A DNA stretch of 6,440 bases from an uncultured Bacilli bacterium (lineage in GTDB: Bacteria > Bacillota_I > Bacilli_A > RF39 > UBA660). Positions 5,127 to 6,440 of this stretch are shown here, in pieces; the stretch's first letter is position 1, and each line of letters opens with the position of its first letter. Below the pieces are notes generated by a model. It was given only the letters and a program-made list of their open reading frames with translations, was not told the DNA's origin and made no database searches. The stretch spans positions 1 to 6,440 of the forward strand of contig CANQCH010000064.1 in NCBI GenBank assembly GCA_947589165.1. Direction: 5' to 3'. Position numbers and translations under genes: made by a program.

Positions 5127-5746
5127 GCATTTTTGCGTTTTTCGATAATATTTTTGATTTTAGCCTTTAATCTTTGCATCGCATTATCAATTTGTTTAGG
5201 ATCCTTGCCCAACATTAAAGCAATTTGTTGGTAGTTAAATCCTTCTCGCATATAATTAAAAACTTGTAGTTCTAAGCCGGATAAATTTTCACTAATTTGT
5301 TGTAATAATTCCTTATATTCTTCTTCTTTTGTAATATTAACTAACGGATCATGTTCACTATTATCACTAATTAAATCCAGTAAAGGACTACCAAATTCCT
5401 CGTAAACATAATCTAAAGAAAAAGCATCTTTGGTAATTAAATTTTTTAACCGACTAGCCTTAATAATCGCTTTTTTTACCCGGCGATTAACACATAAATT
5501 GATAAAAGTTGGTAAAGAGGCCACTTTATCTTGATCATAACTTGATAAAGCATCCGAAAAACCAAATAAGGCTTCACTTTCTAAATCTTTTAAATCAATA
5601 CCTAATCTTTTCGCAGCCACTTTATACTTTTGAACATTTATCGCAATAATAAATTTAAAACGATTATATAAAAGATTTTTCGCATCTTCATTTTCTTCTA
5701 AAGCTAAATTAAATAATTCTTCATCGGTGATTTCATCTAAGTTCAT
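5123..5746 (-). CDS. sigH: SigH-like RNA polymerase sigma factor (sigma-70 family)
   Basis: The 207-residue product has sigma region 2 (about 13-100), including LKDLESEALFGFSDALSSYD and the SigH-type stretch LPTFINLCVNRRVKKAI (78-94) that covers the core/-10 recognition part. Region 4 (about 145-200) has a helix-turn-helix and the SigH-characteristic KQIDNAMQRLKAKI (184-197). Gene position between rlmB and secE matches sigH of Bacillus, where it directs early sporulation and competence genes. In non-sporulating relatives SigH homologues serve competence or stress, and the window does not tell which applies. The ATG follows the rlmB TAA with no gap, and the GAGGG binding site lies inside the last rlmB codons, so translation is coupled. 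It is slightly shorter than the B. subtilis protein. The symbol is based on family and position. Confidence 0.87.
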   Translation of the reverse strand: MNLDEITDEELFNLALEENEDAKNLLYNRFKFIIAINVQKYKVAAKRLGIDLKDLESEALFGFSDALSSYDQDKVASLPTFINLCVNRRVKKAIIKASRLKNLITKDAFSLDYVYEEFGSPLLDLISDNSEHDPLVNITKEEEYKELLQQISENLSGLELQVFNYMREGFNYQQIALMLGKDPKQIDNAMQRLKAKIKNIIEKRKNA

Positions 5747-6406
5747 TTAATCCCTCATTCCATATATTAAAATACCCGCGGCCACCGAAGCATTTAGGCT
5801 TTCCGCATCTCTACTCATTGGAATTTTAATAATTTCATCACAATTTTCTTTAACTAAACGACTAATTCCTTTACCTTCATTACCAATTACTAGAACTTTT
5901 TTAGGCGCATAATCAACGGTATGATAGTCTTTTCCGTCCATACTAGAGGCATAAACAAAATAACCATCTTGTTGGAGTTTTTTGATAGCATTAACTAAAT
6001 TATTAACTAAAACAATTTTTACTTTCGTAATTGTCCCCACACTTACTTTAACTACGGTCGGATTAACTAAAATAGATCGGTCCTTCGGAATAATTATTTC
6101 GTTTATTCCCGCGGCCACACAAGTTCGAATAATTGCCCCAAAATTATGCGGATCTTCCAAATGATCTAAAATTACCACGAAGTTCCCCGTGACGTCTTTT
6201 AAATCATAATATTCATAATCAAAAACATCTAAAACGATTCCCTGATGTAGACCCTTCACCATTTTATCGAGAACTTTTTTATCGTGCATTTCATATTTAA
6301 TTTTTTTGGCTTGCAAAAGGGGAATTAAATCTTGGCGCGAGCAATAAGCTTTCCGCACCTTTTGCCCATCAATTTCTTTTAAAACATTTAAACCAAATAC
6401 TAACAT
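5747..6406 (-). CDS. rlmB: 23S rRNA (guanosine-2'-O-)-methyltransferase RlmB (TrmH/SpoU family)
   Basis: The 219-residue product carries all three SPOUT signature motifs: HNFGAIIRT (87-95, with the Asn and Arg that act in catalysis), VIGNEGKGIS (173-182, S-adenosylmethionine knot) and IPMSRDAESLNASVAAGIL (195-213). An N-terminal substrate-binding part ends with the typical HQG (54-56). RlmB methylates a guanosine ribose in the peptidyl-transferase region of 23S rRNA in the cytoplasm. The related TrmH tRNA enzymes share the motifs, but position next to sigH and secE favours RlmB. The protein is somewhat shorter than usual (about 240-250), with a compact N-terminal domain. The start ATG at 6406 has GAGG 7 bases upstream. 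Confidence 0.93.
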   Translation of the reverse strand: MLVFGLNVLKEIDGQKVRKAYCSRQDLIPLLQAKKIKYEMHDKKVLDKMVKGLHQGIVLDVFDYEYYDLKDVTGNFVVILDHLEDPHNFGAIIRTCVAAGINEIIIPKDRSILVNPTVVKVSVGTITKVKIVLVNNLVNAIKKLQQDGYFVYASSMDGKDYHTVDYAPKKVLVIGNEGKGISRLVKENCDEIIKIPMSRDAESLNASVAAGILIYGMRD

Positions 6407-6440
6407 ATCTTTGCCTCAGCCTTTATTTTACCATTAAATT
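6407..6440 (-). other. Short sequence upstream of rlmB, probably the end of the preceding operon gene
   Basis: On the minus strand these 34 bases hold the rlmB ribosome binding site (GAGG, 7 bases before the ATG). Two reading frames enter from outside: one ends with TAA at 6425-6423, the other runs into the start of rlmB and ends at a TAG just inside it. In Firmicutes cysS or mrnC usually lies here, but 34 bases are too few to say which gene or frame is real. No promoter or terminator is visible. Confidence 0.3.

Noticed and set aside
5982..6164. Plus-strand 60-residue open frame inside rlmB
   Set aside because: It is antisense to the conserved methyltransferase core; the hydrophobic look comes from the reverse of Asn/Lys/Val-rich codons.

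Overview
The window looks like a chromosomal piece of a low-G+C Gram-positive bacterium, probably a lineage within the Bacilli. The support is: the order rlmB - sigH-like sigma factor - secE - nusG, which is the Firmicutes arrangement; AT-rich coding; strong GGAGG-type ribosome binding sites; and a BclA-like collagen protein. TGA ends the sigma-factor gene and TGG encodes Trp, so the code is the standard bacterial one and not the Mycoplasma one. Genus or species cannot be read from the sequence.

Left part (1-2681): the 3' part of a collagen-like surface protein (+) faces a Fic-domain protein gene (-), and the two share a bidirectional terminator. Divergent from fic is a glycosyltransferase with TPR repeats (+). 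Its reading frame has no ATG, GTG or TTG before the catalytic motifs, so it appears to start at an ATT codon at 1596. Collagen-like BclA proteins are commonly glycosylated by nearby glycosyltransferases, so these two genes may form a surface-glycoprotein module.

Middle part (2690-4316): an extended -10 promoter with almost no leader drives a two-gene unit. The first gene encodes a 398-residue protein whose N-terminal third resembles an ADP-ribosyltransferase fold. The second encodes a protein of the DUF2185/Imm33 immunity family. They are 9 bases apart, with the second gene's ribosome binding site laid over the first gene's stop codon. This is the best candidate for an undescribed system: a possible toxin-immunity or toxin-antitoxin pair.

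Right part (4315-6440, all -): rlmB, a sigH-like sigma factor, secE and nusG are tightly packed housekeeping genes for rRNA methylation, transcription and protein export. A separate promoter for secE-nusG overlaps the sigma-factor stop codon, and a hairpin with a U-run sits at its predicted transcription start. nusG ends directly in a bidirectional terminator instead of leading into ribosomal protein genes, and no rpmG lies between the sigma factor and secE. No RNA genes, insertion sequences or CRISPR arrays were seen, and no stretch of more than 300 bases is without a gene.
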